A DNA stretch of 64,000 bases from an uncultured Bacteroidota bacterium. GTDB lineage: Bacteria; Bacteroidota; Bacteroidia; Flavobacteriales; Flavobacteriaceae. The stretch is taken from NCBI GenBank assembly GCA_902557655.1, contig CACEAZ010000004.1, positions 1 through 64,000 on the forward strand, written 5' to 3'. Numbering within the stretch: position 1 is the first letter of the stretch; every line of letters begins with the position of its first letter. Positions 27,732 through 37,690 of this stretch are shown one piece after another. Made by a program: the position numbers and the translations under genes. Under the pieces are notes generated by a model, which did no database searches, was not told the DNA's origin, and was given only the letters and a program-made list of their open reading frames with translations.

Positions 27732-29516
27732 TTAATATTCTTCTTCTCCTTTTTTTAGTGGAATATGTTGTGGAACAAAATCTTCTTTGTACCCAGGTTT
27801 ACTATAATCGTAAGGCCATCTATGAACTTCAGGGATTTTACCTTGCCAATTTCCATGAATGTGTTTTTGAGATGCAGTCCACTCCAACGTAGTTGATTTC
27901 CATGGATTTTGTGGAGCCTTTTTTCCGTAAAACATGCTGTATATAAAATTATATAAAAACACTAATTGAACAGCTGCTCCCATAATAGCAAACATTGTAA
28001 TAATCTGATTCGTATCAGCTAAATCATCGAATAATGGAAAGTTAGAATTTGTGTAGTATCTTCTTGGTAAACCAGCCATTCCTATAAAATGCATTGGGAA
28101 AAATACACCATATGCTGATATAGCAGTTACCCAAAAATGAATATAACCTAAATTTTTATTCATCATTTTTCCAAACATAATTGGGAACCAGTGATACATA
28201 CCCGCCAGCATACCATACAGTGCTGAAATACCCATTACTAAATGGAAGTGAGCAACAACAAAATAAGTGTCATGTACATTTATATCTAAGGCACTATCAC
28301 CAAGGATAATACCTGTAAGCCCTCCTGTAATAAATGTTGAAACAAAACCAATAGCAAAAAGCATCGGAGGGTTAAACTGTATATTTCCTTTCCATAATGT
28401 AGTTATATAATTAAACGCCTTTACTGCTGATGGTATAGCAATTAATAGGGTTGTAAAAGTAAAAACTGATCCAAGGAAAGGATTCATTCCAGTAACAAAC
28501 ATATGATGACCCCAAACAATTGTTGATAAAAAGGCGATAGCAAGGATTGATATAATCATCGCTTTGTATCCAAAAATTGGTTTTCTTGAGTGTGTTGAAA
28601 TAACTTCTGAAGCAATACCAAGTGCTGGTAATAAAACTATATATACCTCTGGATGCCCTAAGAACCAAAATAAATGTTCAAATAAGACTGGGGATCCACC
28701 TTGATAATGAAGTACTTCACCCTGAATAAAAATATCTGATAAGAAAAAAGAAGTTCCAAAACTTCTATCCATAATTAAAAGTAAAGCCGCAGAGAGTAGT
28801 ACTGGAAACGAGATTACTCCAATAATAGCAGTTACAAAAAATGCCCAGATTGTCAAAGGCATTCTTGTTAATGACATTCCCTTAGTTCTTAGATTAAGAA
28901 CTGTCACAATATAATTTAGCGAACCCAACAAAGAAGATGCAATAAAGAATGCCATCGAAACTAGCCAAAGCGTCATTCCTAAACCAGATCCAGGCTGGGC
29001 AAGTTCAAGAGCACTTAAAGGGGGGTAAATGGTCCATCCTGCAGCTGCAGGTCCGGCCTCAACAAATATCGAGATCACCATTAATACAGTAGATACAAAA
29101 AACAACCAGTAAGCAACCATGTTTAGAAATCCTGAAGCCATATCTCTAGCTCCAAGCTGTAATGGAATTAATAAATTACTAAAGGTTCCACTCAATCCAG
29201 CGGTCAAAACGAAAAAAACCATTATGGTTCCATGCATCGTTACCAAAGCTAAATATATGTCAGCATCCATGACTCCTTCAGGAGCCCATTTTCCAAGCAA
29301 GAAATCAAAAATTAAATTAGGCTCTTCAGGCCATGCAATTTGCATTCGCATTAATATTGACATTAAAATTCCAATAATTCCCATGAAAAATACCCCAGTA
29401 AATAAATATTGTTTAGCAATCATTTTATGATCTTGACTAAAAATATATTTAGTTATAAAGGTTTCTTTATGGTGATGTGCATGATGATCTTTATCAAATT
29501 CTATATATTCTGCCAT
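27732..29516 (-). CDS. ctaD: Cytochrome c oxidase subunit I
   Basis: The 594-residue subunit has about 12-14 helices. HLFWFLGHPEVYIVLLPALG holds the CuB histidine and the cross-linked Tyr. WGHHMFVTGM supplies the other two CuB ligands, and HDTYFVVAHFHLVMG carries the hemes' axial histidines; TMHGTIMVFF gives the other heme a ligand. The start is the ATG at 29516 (MAEYIEFDKDHHAHHHKE): an upstream ATG would overlap ctaC. A cytoplasmic His cluster (HHAHHH) sits near the N-terminus. The subunit reduces O2 to water and pumps protons. It is last in the ACIII-oxidase operon. Confidence 0.96.
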   Translation of the reverse strand: MAEYIEFDKDHHAHHHKETFITKYIFSQDHKMIAKQYLFTGVFFMGIIGILMSILMRMQIAWPEEPNLIFDFLLGKWAPEGVMDADIYLALVTMHGTIMVFFVLTAGLSGTFSNLLIPLQLGARDMASGFLNMVAYWLFFVSTVLMVISIFVEAGPAAAGWTIYPPLSALELAQPGSGLGMTLWLVSMAFFIASSLLGSLNYIVTVLNLRTKGMSLTRMPLTIWAFFVTAIIGVISFPVLLSAALLLIMDRSFGTSFFLSDIFIQGEVLHYQGGSPVLFEHLFWFLGHPEVYIVLLPALGIASEVISTHSRKPIFGYKAMIISILAIAFLSTIVWGHHMFVTGMNPFLGSVFTFTTLLIAIPSAVKAFNYITTLWKGNIQFNPPMLFAIGFVSTFITGGLTGIILGDSALDINVHDTYFVVAHFHLVMGISALYGMLAGMYHWFPIMFGKMMNKNLGYIHFWVTAISAYGVFFPMHFIGMAGLPRRYYTNSNFPLFDDLADTNQIITMFAIMGAAVQLVFLYNFIYSMFYGKKAPQNPWKSTTLEWTASQKHIHGNWQGKIPEVHRWPYDYSKPGYKEDFVPQHIPLKKGEEEY

Positions 29517-29520
29517 AATA

Positions 29521-30606
29521 TTAGTTTTGAGCAATTAATGAATTCTTAAAAACTGTTTGTTGATTGTACCAACTTTCAAACTCTTCCTCGGGTTCAACAA
29601 TAATTTTCATTTGCATATTATAATGAGATTTTCCGCAAATTTTATTACATAGAAGTAAATAATCAAACTCGTATGGGTCAAGAGGTTCTTCGCCTTTCGT
29701 AGCAAGTTCTTTACTTTTATCTTCTCTAATATTGTTAATATTAATAACCTTGTCAATCATAGACGGATTTTGTCTCATTTCCTCTGTTGTGACCGTTGGC
29801 GTAAAAGCAAATTTTGTAACCATTCCAGGAACACAGTTCATCTGAGCTCTAAAATGAGGCATATAGGCAGAGTGAAGTACATCTTGAGATCTCATGACAA
29901 ATAGAACAGGTCTATTTACAGGAAGATGTAACTCGGTTGTAATAACATCATCAGCTGAATATACATCACTTTCATCAACTCCTAAAATATTAGCTCTGTC
30001 TATATCAATTAATCTAACATTTGATTTGCCTAAAACATTATCTTTACCTGCGTATCTTGCCTTCCAGTTAAATTGTTGGGCGTATAATTCGACTATCATT
30101 GGATCATCATTTTTTTGCATATTCATAACATCTGACCATGTTAATAGTCCATAAGTAATGAAACCTGTTAAAACGATAGCAGGAATGATAGTCCAAAGAA
30201 GTTCTAATTTATGATTATCCGTATAAAATAAGGCTCTATTATTTTTCTTTCCCTTGTATTTGTAGGCGAAGTAATACAATAAGAATTGTGTTATTGTTTG
30301 AACAATGAAAATCAAAACCATTGTCCAAATCATTAATGTATCAATCTGCTCTCCGTGTTCAGAAGCTGCGTTAGAAATTAGCGGAAACTTTCCATATTTT
30401 ACTAAGGAAAAAATTGTTATTGCATAAATAAAAGCAAGAAAGCCAAGCATTAATTTTGCTTGGGTTTTATTGTCCTTATCATTTGCAATTTGTGAATCAT
30501 CAACTTTAATACCCGAAATAGCTCTTGATAAATCAAAAATCTTGATCATTTGCCATATGGCAATGGTAATAAAAGTTAATATTAAAACAATAAATAAAGT
30601 CGTCAT
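29521..30606 (-). CDS. ctaC: Cytochrome c oxidase subunit II
   Basis: The 361-residue subunit has three predicted helices: an early one (about 3-20), then two at about 50-70 and 85-110. The CuA domain has VLHSAYMPHFRAQMNCVPGM and CNKICGKSHYNMQMKI, the canonical His/Cys/Cys/His/Met ligands. There is no CxxCH, so unlike classic caa3 enzymes it has no fused cytochrome c. Electrons must arrive through a separate carrier such as ActE or ActA. It lies 15 bases after actF. Confidence 0.95.
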   Translation of the reverse strand: MTTLFIVLILTFITIAIWQMIKIFDLSRAISGIKVDDSQIANDKDNKTQAKLMLGFLAFIYAITIFSLVKYGKFPLISNAASEHGEQIDTLMIWTMVLIFIVQTITQFLLYYFAYKYKGKKNNRALFYTDNHKLELLWTIIPAIVLTGFITYGLLTWSDVMNMQKNDDPMIVELYAQQFNWKARYAGKDNVLGKSNVRLIDIDRANILGVDESDVYSADDVITTELHLPVNRPVLFVMRSQDVLHSAYMPHFRAQMNCVPGMVTKFAFTPTVTTEEMRQNPSMIDKVININNIREDKSKELATKGEEPLDPYEFDYLLLCNKICGKSHYNMQMKIIVEPEEEFESWYNQQTVFKNSLIAQN

Positions 30607-30621
30607 ACTATCCGTTCAAGT

Positions 30622-31977
30622 TTAATAATGAAAGTTTTCACTTTCTTTAATCATTGGGTTTCTCTTAGCTAATAATTCTTCTTTTGATAATGAATAAAAA
30701 ACAAGCAACAAAAATAAGCCTAAAAATATTAATATGGAACTAAATTCAGCAATTCCAAAACCGTAACGATCAATTACTGTTGCAGGCATAATCATCATAT
30801 ATACATCCATGTAATGACCAATTAAAATTATTACTCCAGCCATGATTATAAAAATAGGGACTCTCTTATAATCGCTATTCATCAAAACCAAAAATGGGAA
30901 TAAAAAATTCAATGCAAACATTGTAAAAAATGGAATTGGATACATTTCAATTCTTGTAACAAAATAGGTTACTTCCTCAGGGATATTAGCGTACCATATT
31001 AACATAAACTGAGAAAACCATAAGTAAGCCCAAAATACACTAAAACCAAACATGAATTTTGCAAGATCATGTAAATGACTATCATTGACATACTCCAATA
31101 AACCTTTTGATTTAAGATAAATGGTAATTAAAGCAATTACGGTTATTCCACTTACAGCCATACTTGCAAAAACATACCAACCAAAAAGTGTGCTAAACCA
31201 ATGCGGATCAACACTCATAATCCAATCCCATGACATCATGGATTCTGTATACATAAAGAAAACTAAGAATCCTGCAGAGATTTGAAAATTTCTTTTAAAG
31301 TTTTTATTATCATTTGCCTGATCTTGGGCTATAGAGAATTTTCTTGAAAAATATCTGTAAAGAGACCATCCACCAATGTAAATCAATGCCCTTATTAAAA
31401 ATGATGTTTTATTAAGCCATCCTTCTTTTCCTTGAATAATTTCATCATGAGCAACAACTTCAGGATCCATCCATATAAAAATATGTTTATCCCCAACATA
31501 AGCTATAAGTAATACGATAAGAGCACCAGGAAGCAAATAATATGTGATGGCCTCCATAACTCGAAACAAAACAGGTGACCATCCAGCTTGAGAAGCATAT
31601 TGAATAGCGTAAAATGCTAAAACCCCAAGTGAAATCATCATAAAGAAAAATGCAGCAACATATAAAGCAGCATAAGGTCTATTATGTATTTGATGTAAAA
31701 CATGTTCGGCATGCTCATCTTCGTGACCATGTGCATCATCAGAATGCCCATTATGATCTCCTTCATGATGTATATCAGTATTATGGTGCTTCTCATTAGA
31801 ATTTTCCATAGAATGGGTTGTATCAGAATGAGAGCCATGATGCGATTCTTCAGCTAAAAGCTCCTTAACTTGATCTAACGTAAGATGAGACGTAGAATAA
31901 GAATAGTACCAACCTAGTGAGCCTAAAATTATCAAGGATATAGAAAAGATTTTTAATCTGTTAGATAAGATATACAT
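30622..31977 (-). CDS. actF: Alternative complex III subunit ActF
   Basis: The 451-residue integral membrane subunit has about ten helices and is related to ActC/NrfD. It has the motif SWDWIMSVDPHWFSTLFGWYVFAS, which is diagnostic for ActF in Bacteroidota. Between its first helix (about 12-25) and the second lies a strikingly His-rich segment: 16 His among residues 46-98. ActF takes part in quinol oxidation and possibly proton translocation. Gaps to actE and ctaC are nine and 15 bases. Confidence 0.92.
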   Translation of the reverse strand: MYILSNRLKIFSISLIILGSLGWYYSYSTSHLTLDQVKELLAEESHHGSHSDTTHSMENSNEKHHNTDIHHEGDHNGHSDDAHGHEDEHAEHVLHQIHNRPYAALYVAAFFFMMISLGVLAFYAIQYASQAGWSPVLFRVMEAITYYLLPGALIVLLIAYVGDKHIFIWMDPEVVAHDEIIQGKEGWLNKTSFLIRALIYIGGWSLYRYFSRKFSIAQDQANDNKNFKRNFQISAGFLVFFMYTESMMSWDWIMSVDPHWFSTLFGWYVFASMAVSGITVIALITIYLKSKGLLEYVNDSHLHDLAKFMFGFSVFWAYLWFSQFMLIWYANIPEEVTYFVTRIEMYPIPFFTMFALNFLFPFLVLMNSDYKRVPIFIIMAGVIILIGHYMDVYMMIMPATVIDRYGFGIAEFSSILIFLGLFLLLVFYSLSKEELLAKRNPMIKESENFHY

Positions 31978-31985
31978 ATTTAATT

Positions 31986-32540
31986 CTATTTACTTAAGTC
32001 TGATTTTAATTTCATTACATAGCTAGTTACCATCCATCTTTCCTTTTCATTCAATTGATTTGCATATGAACCCATTGTGTTTTTTCCATAATAAATGACA
32101 TGATAGGTACTTCCGGAGGTAATTGCTCTTCCTGGATCTGCGTAGCTTGGGATACCAAGAATTTTTTCTCTTTTTACAAGAATTCCTTGACCCGCACCCT
32201 TACTTCCATGACATACGCCACAGTATACAGTATATAATTCTTTTGCTTTTAACATTTCTTCTTGATTCAGAATGTAAGGATTTGTTAAATTCTTTTTTGC
32301 TGATTCATATCCTTCATTTGTGTCTTCATAGTCGTATAACGAGTATCCTCTTGGAATTGTACCTTCTACAGGTAATCTAGCTGACAAATTATCCTCAAAT
32401 AAATTATTTTCTGAATATGATTCATAACTTAAAGATTCATACATATTAGGCATATATTCATAATTGGGAGCACCCCTATCACCCCAGCATGACTGCATTA
32501 AAACAGCAATTAGAAATAAAATTTTTATATTAAACTTCAT
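31986..32540 (-). CDS. actE: Alternative complex III monoheme cytochrome c subunit ActE
   Basis: The 184-residue protein has a lipobox-like N-terminus (LIAVLMQSCWGD), so it is probably a lipoprotein. Its single heme motif is YCGVCHGSKGAGQG. The later ANQLNEKERWMVTSYVMKL resembles the C-terminal helix of class I cytochromes. A methionine about 20 residues before it (NTMGSYA) may be the distal ligand. ActE passes electrons from the ACIII core to the oxidase on the periplasmic side. It lies one base after actD. Confidence 0.92.
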   Translation of the reverse strand: MKFNIKILFLIAVLMQSCWGDRGAPNYEYMPNMYESLSYESYSENNLFEDNLSARLPVEGTIPRGYSLYDYEDTNEGYESAKKNLTNPYILNQEEMLKAKELYTVYCGVCHGSKGAGQGILVKREKILGIPSYADPGRAITSGSTYHVIYYGKNTMGSYANQLNEKERWMVTSYVMKLKSDLSK

Positions 32541-32541
32541 G

Positions 32542-33075
32542 CTAATGTTCTTTAGGTTTTACTTCATTAATTTCTACAGCGCCTGAATCTTTTAATAACT
32601 TTTTTAAAGCTGCAACAGGCTTATCAGTGCTTATTTCAATCAAAAAATGATCATCTGTAGTTCTTGGGTCAGGATTTTCAGCCTTCTTTAAAGGCCACAT
32701 TCTACTTCTCAAATAAAATGTAATGACCATTAAATGCGCTGCATGAAAAACAGTCATTTCAAACATGATAGGCACAAAAGCAGGCATATTTTCAAGGTAG
32801 CTAAAGCTGGGTTTTCCACCAATATTTTGTGGCCAGTCAGCAATCATAATATAATTCATCATTAATGTGGCAACAGTGATACCTATACAGCCATAAATAA
32901 ACGCTGCAATAGCAATTCTGGTGGGCTCTAATCCCATAACCTTATCTAAACCATGAACAGGAAAAGGTGTATATACCTCTTCAATTTCATAATGCTTTTC
33001 CTTAATAGCCTTTACTGCAGAAAGCAATATGTCATCATCATTATATAAAGCATGAAATGTTTTTGTTGATCCCAT
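32542..33075 (-). CDS. actD: Alternative complex III subunit ActD (DUF3341)
   Basis: The 177-residue protein has an N-terminal soluble part (ALYNDDDILLSAVKAIKEKHYEIEEVYTPFPVHGLDKVMGL) and two membrane helices (about 65-85 and 105-130), the DUF3341 layout. The start is the ATG at 33075, one base after the actC stop; a longer frame would overlap actC. ActD caps the membrane part of the complex and has no cofactor. Confidence 0.93.
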   Translation of the reverse strand: MGSTKTFHALYNDDDILLSAVKAIKEKHYEIEEVYTPFPVHGLDKVMGLEPTRIAIAAFIYGCIGITVATLMMNYIMIADWPQNIGGKPSFSYLENMPAFVPIMFEMTVFHAAHLMVITFYLRSRMWPLKKAENPDPRTTDDHFLIEISTDKPVAALKKLLKDSGAVEINEVKPKEH

Positions 33076-33076
33076 A

Positions 33077-34522
33077 TTACTTTTTATTTTTTTTGATTTT
33101 TGATGTTCTTGGATCAGCTCCCGTACCAACCAATGATTTTCCGCTATCTCTTAATTTCTTGTATTTTTCGCCTGAGCTTTTTAATATAGTTTTTACTTCA
33201 GCCTGGGCAATTACCGGAAAAGTTCGGGCATATAATAAAAATAACACAAAGAAGAATCCAATAGTTCCTACAAAAATACTTATGTCTATAAATGTTGGAG
33301 AAAACATAGTCCAAGATGAAGGTAAATAATCTCTATGTAAAGATGTTACAATGATAACAAATCTTTCAAACCACATACCAATATTAACGACAATAGAAAT
33401 AAAGAATGAGAACATAATACTTGTTCTTAATTTCTTAAACCACATAAATTGAGGAGAAAAGACATTGCAACTCATCATTGCCCAATAAGCCCAAGCATAA
33501 GGTCCAGTTGCTCTGTTTAAAAAGGCATATTGTTCATATTCAACCCCAGAATACCATGCAATAAATAACTCAGTTATATAGGCTACACCAACAATAGAAC
33601 CAGTAATCATAATAACAATATTCATTAATTCTATATGTTGAAGAGTAATGTATTCTTCCAGATCACATACCTTTCTCATGATAATTAATAATGTATTCAC
33701 CATTGCAAATCCAGAAAATATTGCTCCAGCAACAAAATATGGTGGGAAAATTGTAGTGTGCCATCCGGGAATAACAGATGTTGCAAAATCAAAAGATACA
33801 ATTGTGTGAACAGATAATACAAGTGGTGTAGCAAGTCCTGCAAGAACTAATGATACTTCTTCGAATCTCTGCCAATCTTTAGCTCGTCCTGACCATCCAA
33901 AACTAAGTATACTATATATTCTTTTTTGGAAAGGTTTTACAGCTCTATCCCTAATCATGGCAAAATCTGGTAATAATCCTGTCCACCAAAATACTAATGA
34001 AACCGACAAATAGGTAGATATTGCAAACACATCCCAAAGAAGCGGAGAATTAAAATTAACCCAAAGAGATCCAAAACCATTAGGTATTGGCAGCATCCAA
34101 TATGCTAACCAAGGCCTACCCATGTGTATGATAGGAAATAATCCTGCTTGTATAACTGAAAAAATAGTCATAGCCTCAGCAGATCTGTTAATTGCCATTC
34201 TCCATTTTTGTCTAAACAGTAATAAAACAGCAGAAATTAGTGTTCCTGCATGTCCAATTCCTACCCACCAGACAAAATTTGTAATATCCCAGGCCCATCC
34301 AACAGTTTTATTTAATCCCCACACGCCAATTCCCGTTGAAATAGTATAAACGATACATCCAAGACCCCATAAAAACATAGCAAGCGATATTGAGAAAACA
34401 ATCCACCATTGCTTATTAGCTCGGGTTTCGATAGGCTTAGCAATATCAACCGTCACGTCGTGGTAAGATTTTTCTCCAGCGACTAAAGGTCTTCTAATTG
34501 GTGCTTCGTAATGGGATCCCAT
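33077..34522 (-). CDS. actC: Alternative complex III subunit ActC (NrfD-like)
   Basis: The 481-residue protein has about ten helices in the NrfD/PsrC plan, with motifs such as FVWWVGIGHAGTLISA, SVHTIVSFDFATSVIPGWHTTIFPPYFV and MGRPWLAYWMLPIPN. It forms the quinol-binding membrane core beside ActF and contacts the Fe-S protein ActB. It follows actB by nine bases. Confidence 0.94.
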   Translation of the reverse strand: MGSHYEAPIRRPLVAGEKSYHDVTVDIAKPIETRANKQWWIVFSISLAMFLWGLGCIVYTISTGIGVWGLNKTVGWAWDITNFVWWVGIGHAGTLISAVLLLFRQKWRMAINRSAEAMTIFSVIQAGLFPIIHMGRPWLAYWMLPIPNGFGSLWVNFNSPLLWDVFAISTYLSVSLVFWWTGLLPDFAMIRDRAVKPFQKRIYSILSFGWSGRAKDWQRFEEVSLVLAGLATPLVLSVHTIVSFDFATSVIPGWHTTIFPPYFVAGAIFSGFAMVNTLLIIMRKVCDLEEYITLQHIELMNIVIMITGSIVGVAYITELFIAWYSGVEYEQYAFLNRATGPYAWAYWAMMSCNVFSPQFMWFKKLRTSIMFSFFISIVVNIGMWFERFVIIVTSLHRDYLPSSWTMFSPTFIDISIFVGTIGFFFVLFLLYARTFPVIAQAEVKTILKSSGEKYKKLRDSGKSLVGTGADPRTSKIKKNKK

Positions 34523-34531
34523 AATTAATAT

Positions 34532-37500
34532 CTAAACTTTATTTTTTGTATTTCTAACCTTTACTTGATAAACTACATTTGGTTTTGTACCAACTGCATC
34601 TAGCAAGTGATAGGCTCTCTTATTATCTTTTAATTTAGCAATTTCACTACCTTCTTCATTAATATCTCCAAATCTCATTGCTCCACTTGAACAAGCAGAT
34701 GCACAGGCACATGTATCATTAAACTCGCCTTTTGCAACCTGTCTTCCCTCAAGCTTAGCTTTTAAAATAACTGCCTGAGTATTTTGAATACAGAAAGAAC
34801 ATTTTTCCATAACCCCTCTTGATCTAACAGTCACATCAGGGTTAATTACCATTCTTCCCAAATCATTATTCATATGATAATCAAATTCATCATTACCATT
34901 GTACAAGAACCAGTTAAATCTTCTAACCTTATATGGGCAGTTGTTTGCACAATATCTTGTTCCAACACATCTATTGTATGCCATGTGATTCTGACCTTGT
35001 CTTCCGTGGCTAGTTGCAGCAACGGGACAAACTGTTTCACAAGGAGCATGATTACAATGCTGACACATTATTGGTTGGAAGGCAACTTGTGGATTTTCAG
35101 AAGGGTTTTCTAACTCTCCAAAAGAGGATAAAGAGCTTCCTAATCCGCTAATATTATCTTTCTTCTGATCATCCTGATAAAATGAGTCCTCAGATGAGTA
35201 ATATCTGTCAATTCTAAGCCAGTGCATATCACGACTTTTTCTAATTTCACTCTTTCCAACAACAGGTACATTATTCTCAGCGTGACAAGCAATTACACAA
35301 GCACCACAACCTGTACAAGCATTTAAATCAATTGATAAATTAAAGTGATGACCAATTGATCTATCAAATTCTTGCCATAAATCGACATCTGGAGAAGATA
35401 CAGGAGTTTCAATATGATTTAACGAAACTACAGCTTGTGAATTCCAAACTTCAACACTTTCTTTGTTGAATACATCTAAGCTAGTTTCTTTGATTATATC
35501 ACCTCGACCCATTAAAGTATTTTGTAACTGAATACATGCAAATTCGTGAATTTCATCAGTTGAAATAATCTCAACATGTTGAACTGGGTTGAAATCGGAA
35601 TATAAATGGTAAGCATTAACCCCAGTCATCATTTCGTTCTTTACTCCCTTAGTTCTTCCATATCCAAAAGCAAGACCTACTGTTCCACGGGCTTGACCTG
35701 GCTGAATAATCACAGGTGCCATAATCGTTTTGTTACCTAAATTAATTTTAGCATATTTTCCGTTTAGTCCTCCGTTAGCATCATTACTAGATTGATTAAA
35801 AAAGGTGCTAGGTTCTAAAAATAATCCCAATTCTTTTGCATCATACTCAGAAATAGTAAGGTAATTATCCCATGTGGCTCTGGTTAAGGGGTCTGGGAAT
35901 TCTTGAAGCCAAGGATTGTTAGCATGTTGTCCATCTCCCATTCCAGTCTTAGGATAAAGATTTAATTCATATTTATTTTCATCATGATTTACAATCTTAA
36001 AAGTTTGATTAGAATGAATAAAATTAGAAGCTCTTGAAATAATTCTATTTTTTGAGAGCTTAGAAGATTTTTTTACAAAGATTCCGTCATGTAATGCTTT
36101 TTTCCAAGACGCATTGTTTAATATATTCTGAATCCAATTAGATTTAATATAATCATGTAGGTTAGATTTATTATCGGTCCACTTTAATAATAATTCTTCA
36201 AATTGTTTTGTATCAAATAAAGTTTTTATAACCGGCTGAGTTAACGAATATTCATTGTGAGTTAATTCGTAATCTCCCCAGGACTCTAAATAATGATTTG
36301 AAGCAGCAACATAATTAGTTTTTGAAGCTGTTTCGTCACTCTTTGTTGAAAAGCATATTGACAAATCTACTTTCTCCAAAGCATCCAAAAATTCTTTAGA
36401 ACTAGATAAAGTGTAGCCAGGGTTCACACCTGACATTATGATTGCTCCAACATTACCTCTTGACATTGTTTTTATCAAAGAAGTAACATCTTCATCCTTA
36501 CCGTTTCTTTTAAATATTATTTGATGTGGTAAAAAGGATTTACTTTTTATTTTTTCATTAATCTCTAGAACGAGAGATTGGTATTTTTCGTCTTTTATAC
36601 CTGAAATAATTACAGCTCCTTGTTTGCTGGATTTTATTTCAGCAATTGTTTGCTTAACTATTTTGTTAATCTTGTCGGAGATTGATATATCAGATTTGAT
36701 ATTTATATTATTTGAACCTAACAAAGATTTATATATTTCTAATAAAACAAGTTTTTGTTCATTTAGTTTAAGTGGGACTCTATGGTCAGCATTTGCGCCA
36801 GAAAGTGTCATGTTTGATTCAAACTGAATGTGTCTCGACATTTTTCCATTATCAGGAATTCTCCCCTTTGCATAAGAACAATCAAATCCTCCACCTTGCC
36901 AATCTCCCAAGAAATCTGCTCCAACAGAAACAATCAGTTCAGAATTTGAAAAATCATAATTTGCCAAACCACGAGTTCCGTATCTCGACTCAAAAGCATC
37001 AAGAGCCTTAGATTCAGAAATTGCATCGTATATTACGTGTTTAACATTATTATATTTTGCTTTAAAATCTCGAATTAATTTTAATGTTGACGGACTAGCT
37101 AATGTTTGGGTTAGTAAAACAATTTCTTTTGATGTTCTAGAAATTTCATCCAATTTTGCCTTGGTTTCATATTCAAAACCGAACCAAGAAATTGGCATAT
37201 TAGTTTTTGTGGGTTGAGCCAATCTTGCATTATCATAAAGATCCAATATAGAAGCATGAACTCTTGCATTTGCAGCCATAGAGTCAGGAGCCAATTTATT
37301 TTTTTCGACTTTAATCGGCCTTCCTTCCCTATTTTTAATAAGAATATTGGCAAAGTCATATCCGTTTCCAATAGTTGTAGCATAGTAATTAGCTACTCCA
37401 GGGATAATTTCTTTTGGCTGAACAACATATGGAATAGACTTTACGACTGGTCCCTCACATGCAGCTAGTGTAGCGGCAGCAGTGCTGAATCCAATATATT

Positions 37501-37672
37501 TTAGAAAGTCCCTTCTTGATGTAGAACTGTCTGTTAGATTGTCCTTATCAGATAAAAATTCATCAACAGGAATTTCTTCTACAAATTCTTTGTTTTGTAA
37601 CTTGTCAAACACGTCATTATTATCAGAATTTAATTCTGCTAAATTTTTCCAGTATTTTTTATTTTTAGACAT
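34532..37672 (-). CDS. actB: Alternative complex III subunit ActB (molybdopterin-like and Fe-S)
   Basis: The 1046-residue protein is a fusion. A Tat-type signal (SRRDFLKYIGFSTAAATL) leads into a lipobox-like AAC. Residues about 95-740 resemble a molybdopterin oxidoreductase that in ACIII lacks the cofactor. Residues about 770-1010 form a four-cluster ferredoxin domain: CTGCGACVIACHAENN, CQHCNHAPCETVCPVAA, CVGTRYCANNCPYK, and CSFCIQNTQ with CACASACSSGA. ActB sits on the periplasmic face and wires quinol oxidation to the hemes of ActA. The length is normal for the fused form. Confidence 0.95.
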   Translation of the reverse strand: MSKNKKYWKNLAELNSDNNDVFDKLQNKEFVEEIPVDEFLSDKDNLTDSSTSRRDFLKYIGFSTAAATLAACEGPVVKSIPYVVQPKEIIPGVANYYATTIGNGYDFANILIKNREGRPIKVEKNKLAPDSMAANARVHASILDLYDNARLAQPTKTNMPISWFGFEYETKAKLDEISRTSKEIVLLTQTLASPSTLKLIRDFKAKYNNVKHVIYDAISESKALDAFESRYGTRGLANYDFSNSELIVSVGADFLGDWQGGGFDCSYAKGRIPDNGKMSRHIQFESNMTLSGANADHRVPLKLNEQKLVLLEIYKSLLGSNNINIKSDISISDKINKIVKQTIAEIKSSKQGAVIISGIKDEKYQSLVLEINEKIKSKSFLPHQIIFKRNGKDEDVTSLIKTMSRGNVGAIIMSGVNPGYTLSSSKEFLDALEKVDLSICFSTKSDETASKTNYVAASNHYLESWGDYELTHNEYSLTQPVIKTLFDTKQFEELLLKWTDNKSNLHDYIKSNWIQNILNNASWKKALHDGIFVKKSSKLSKNRIISRASNFIHSNQTFKIVNHDENKYELNLYPKTGMGDGQHANNPWLQEFPDPLTRATWDNYLTISEYDAKELGLFLEPSTFFNQSSNDANGGLNGKYAKINLGNKTIMAPVIIQPGQARGTVGLAFGYGRTKGVKNEMMTGVNAYHLYSDFNPVQHVEIISTDEIHEFACIQLQNTLMGRGDIIKETSLDVFNKESVEVWNSQAVVSLNHIETPVSSPDVDLWQEFDRSIGHHFNLSIDLNACTGCGACVIACHAENNVPVVGKSEIRKSRDMHWLRIDRYYSSEDSFYQDDQKKDNISGLGSSLSSFGELENPSENPQVAFQPIMCQHCNHAPCETVCPVAATSHGRQGQNHMAYNRCVGTRYCANNCPYKVRRFNWFLYNGNDEFDYHMNNDLGRMVINPDVTVRSRGVMEKCSFCIQNTQAVILKAKLEGRQVAKGEFNDTCACASACSSGAMRFGDINEEGSEIAKLKDNKRAYHLLDAVGTKPNVVYQVKVRNTKNKV

Positions 37673-37690
37673 ATTTAAGTTTGATCTAAT

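Noticed and set aside
29521-30606. Subunit II as a caa3-type protein with a fused cytochrome c
   Set aside because: No CxxCH is present after the CuA domain, so the enzyme is aa3-like.
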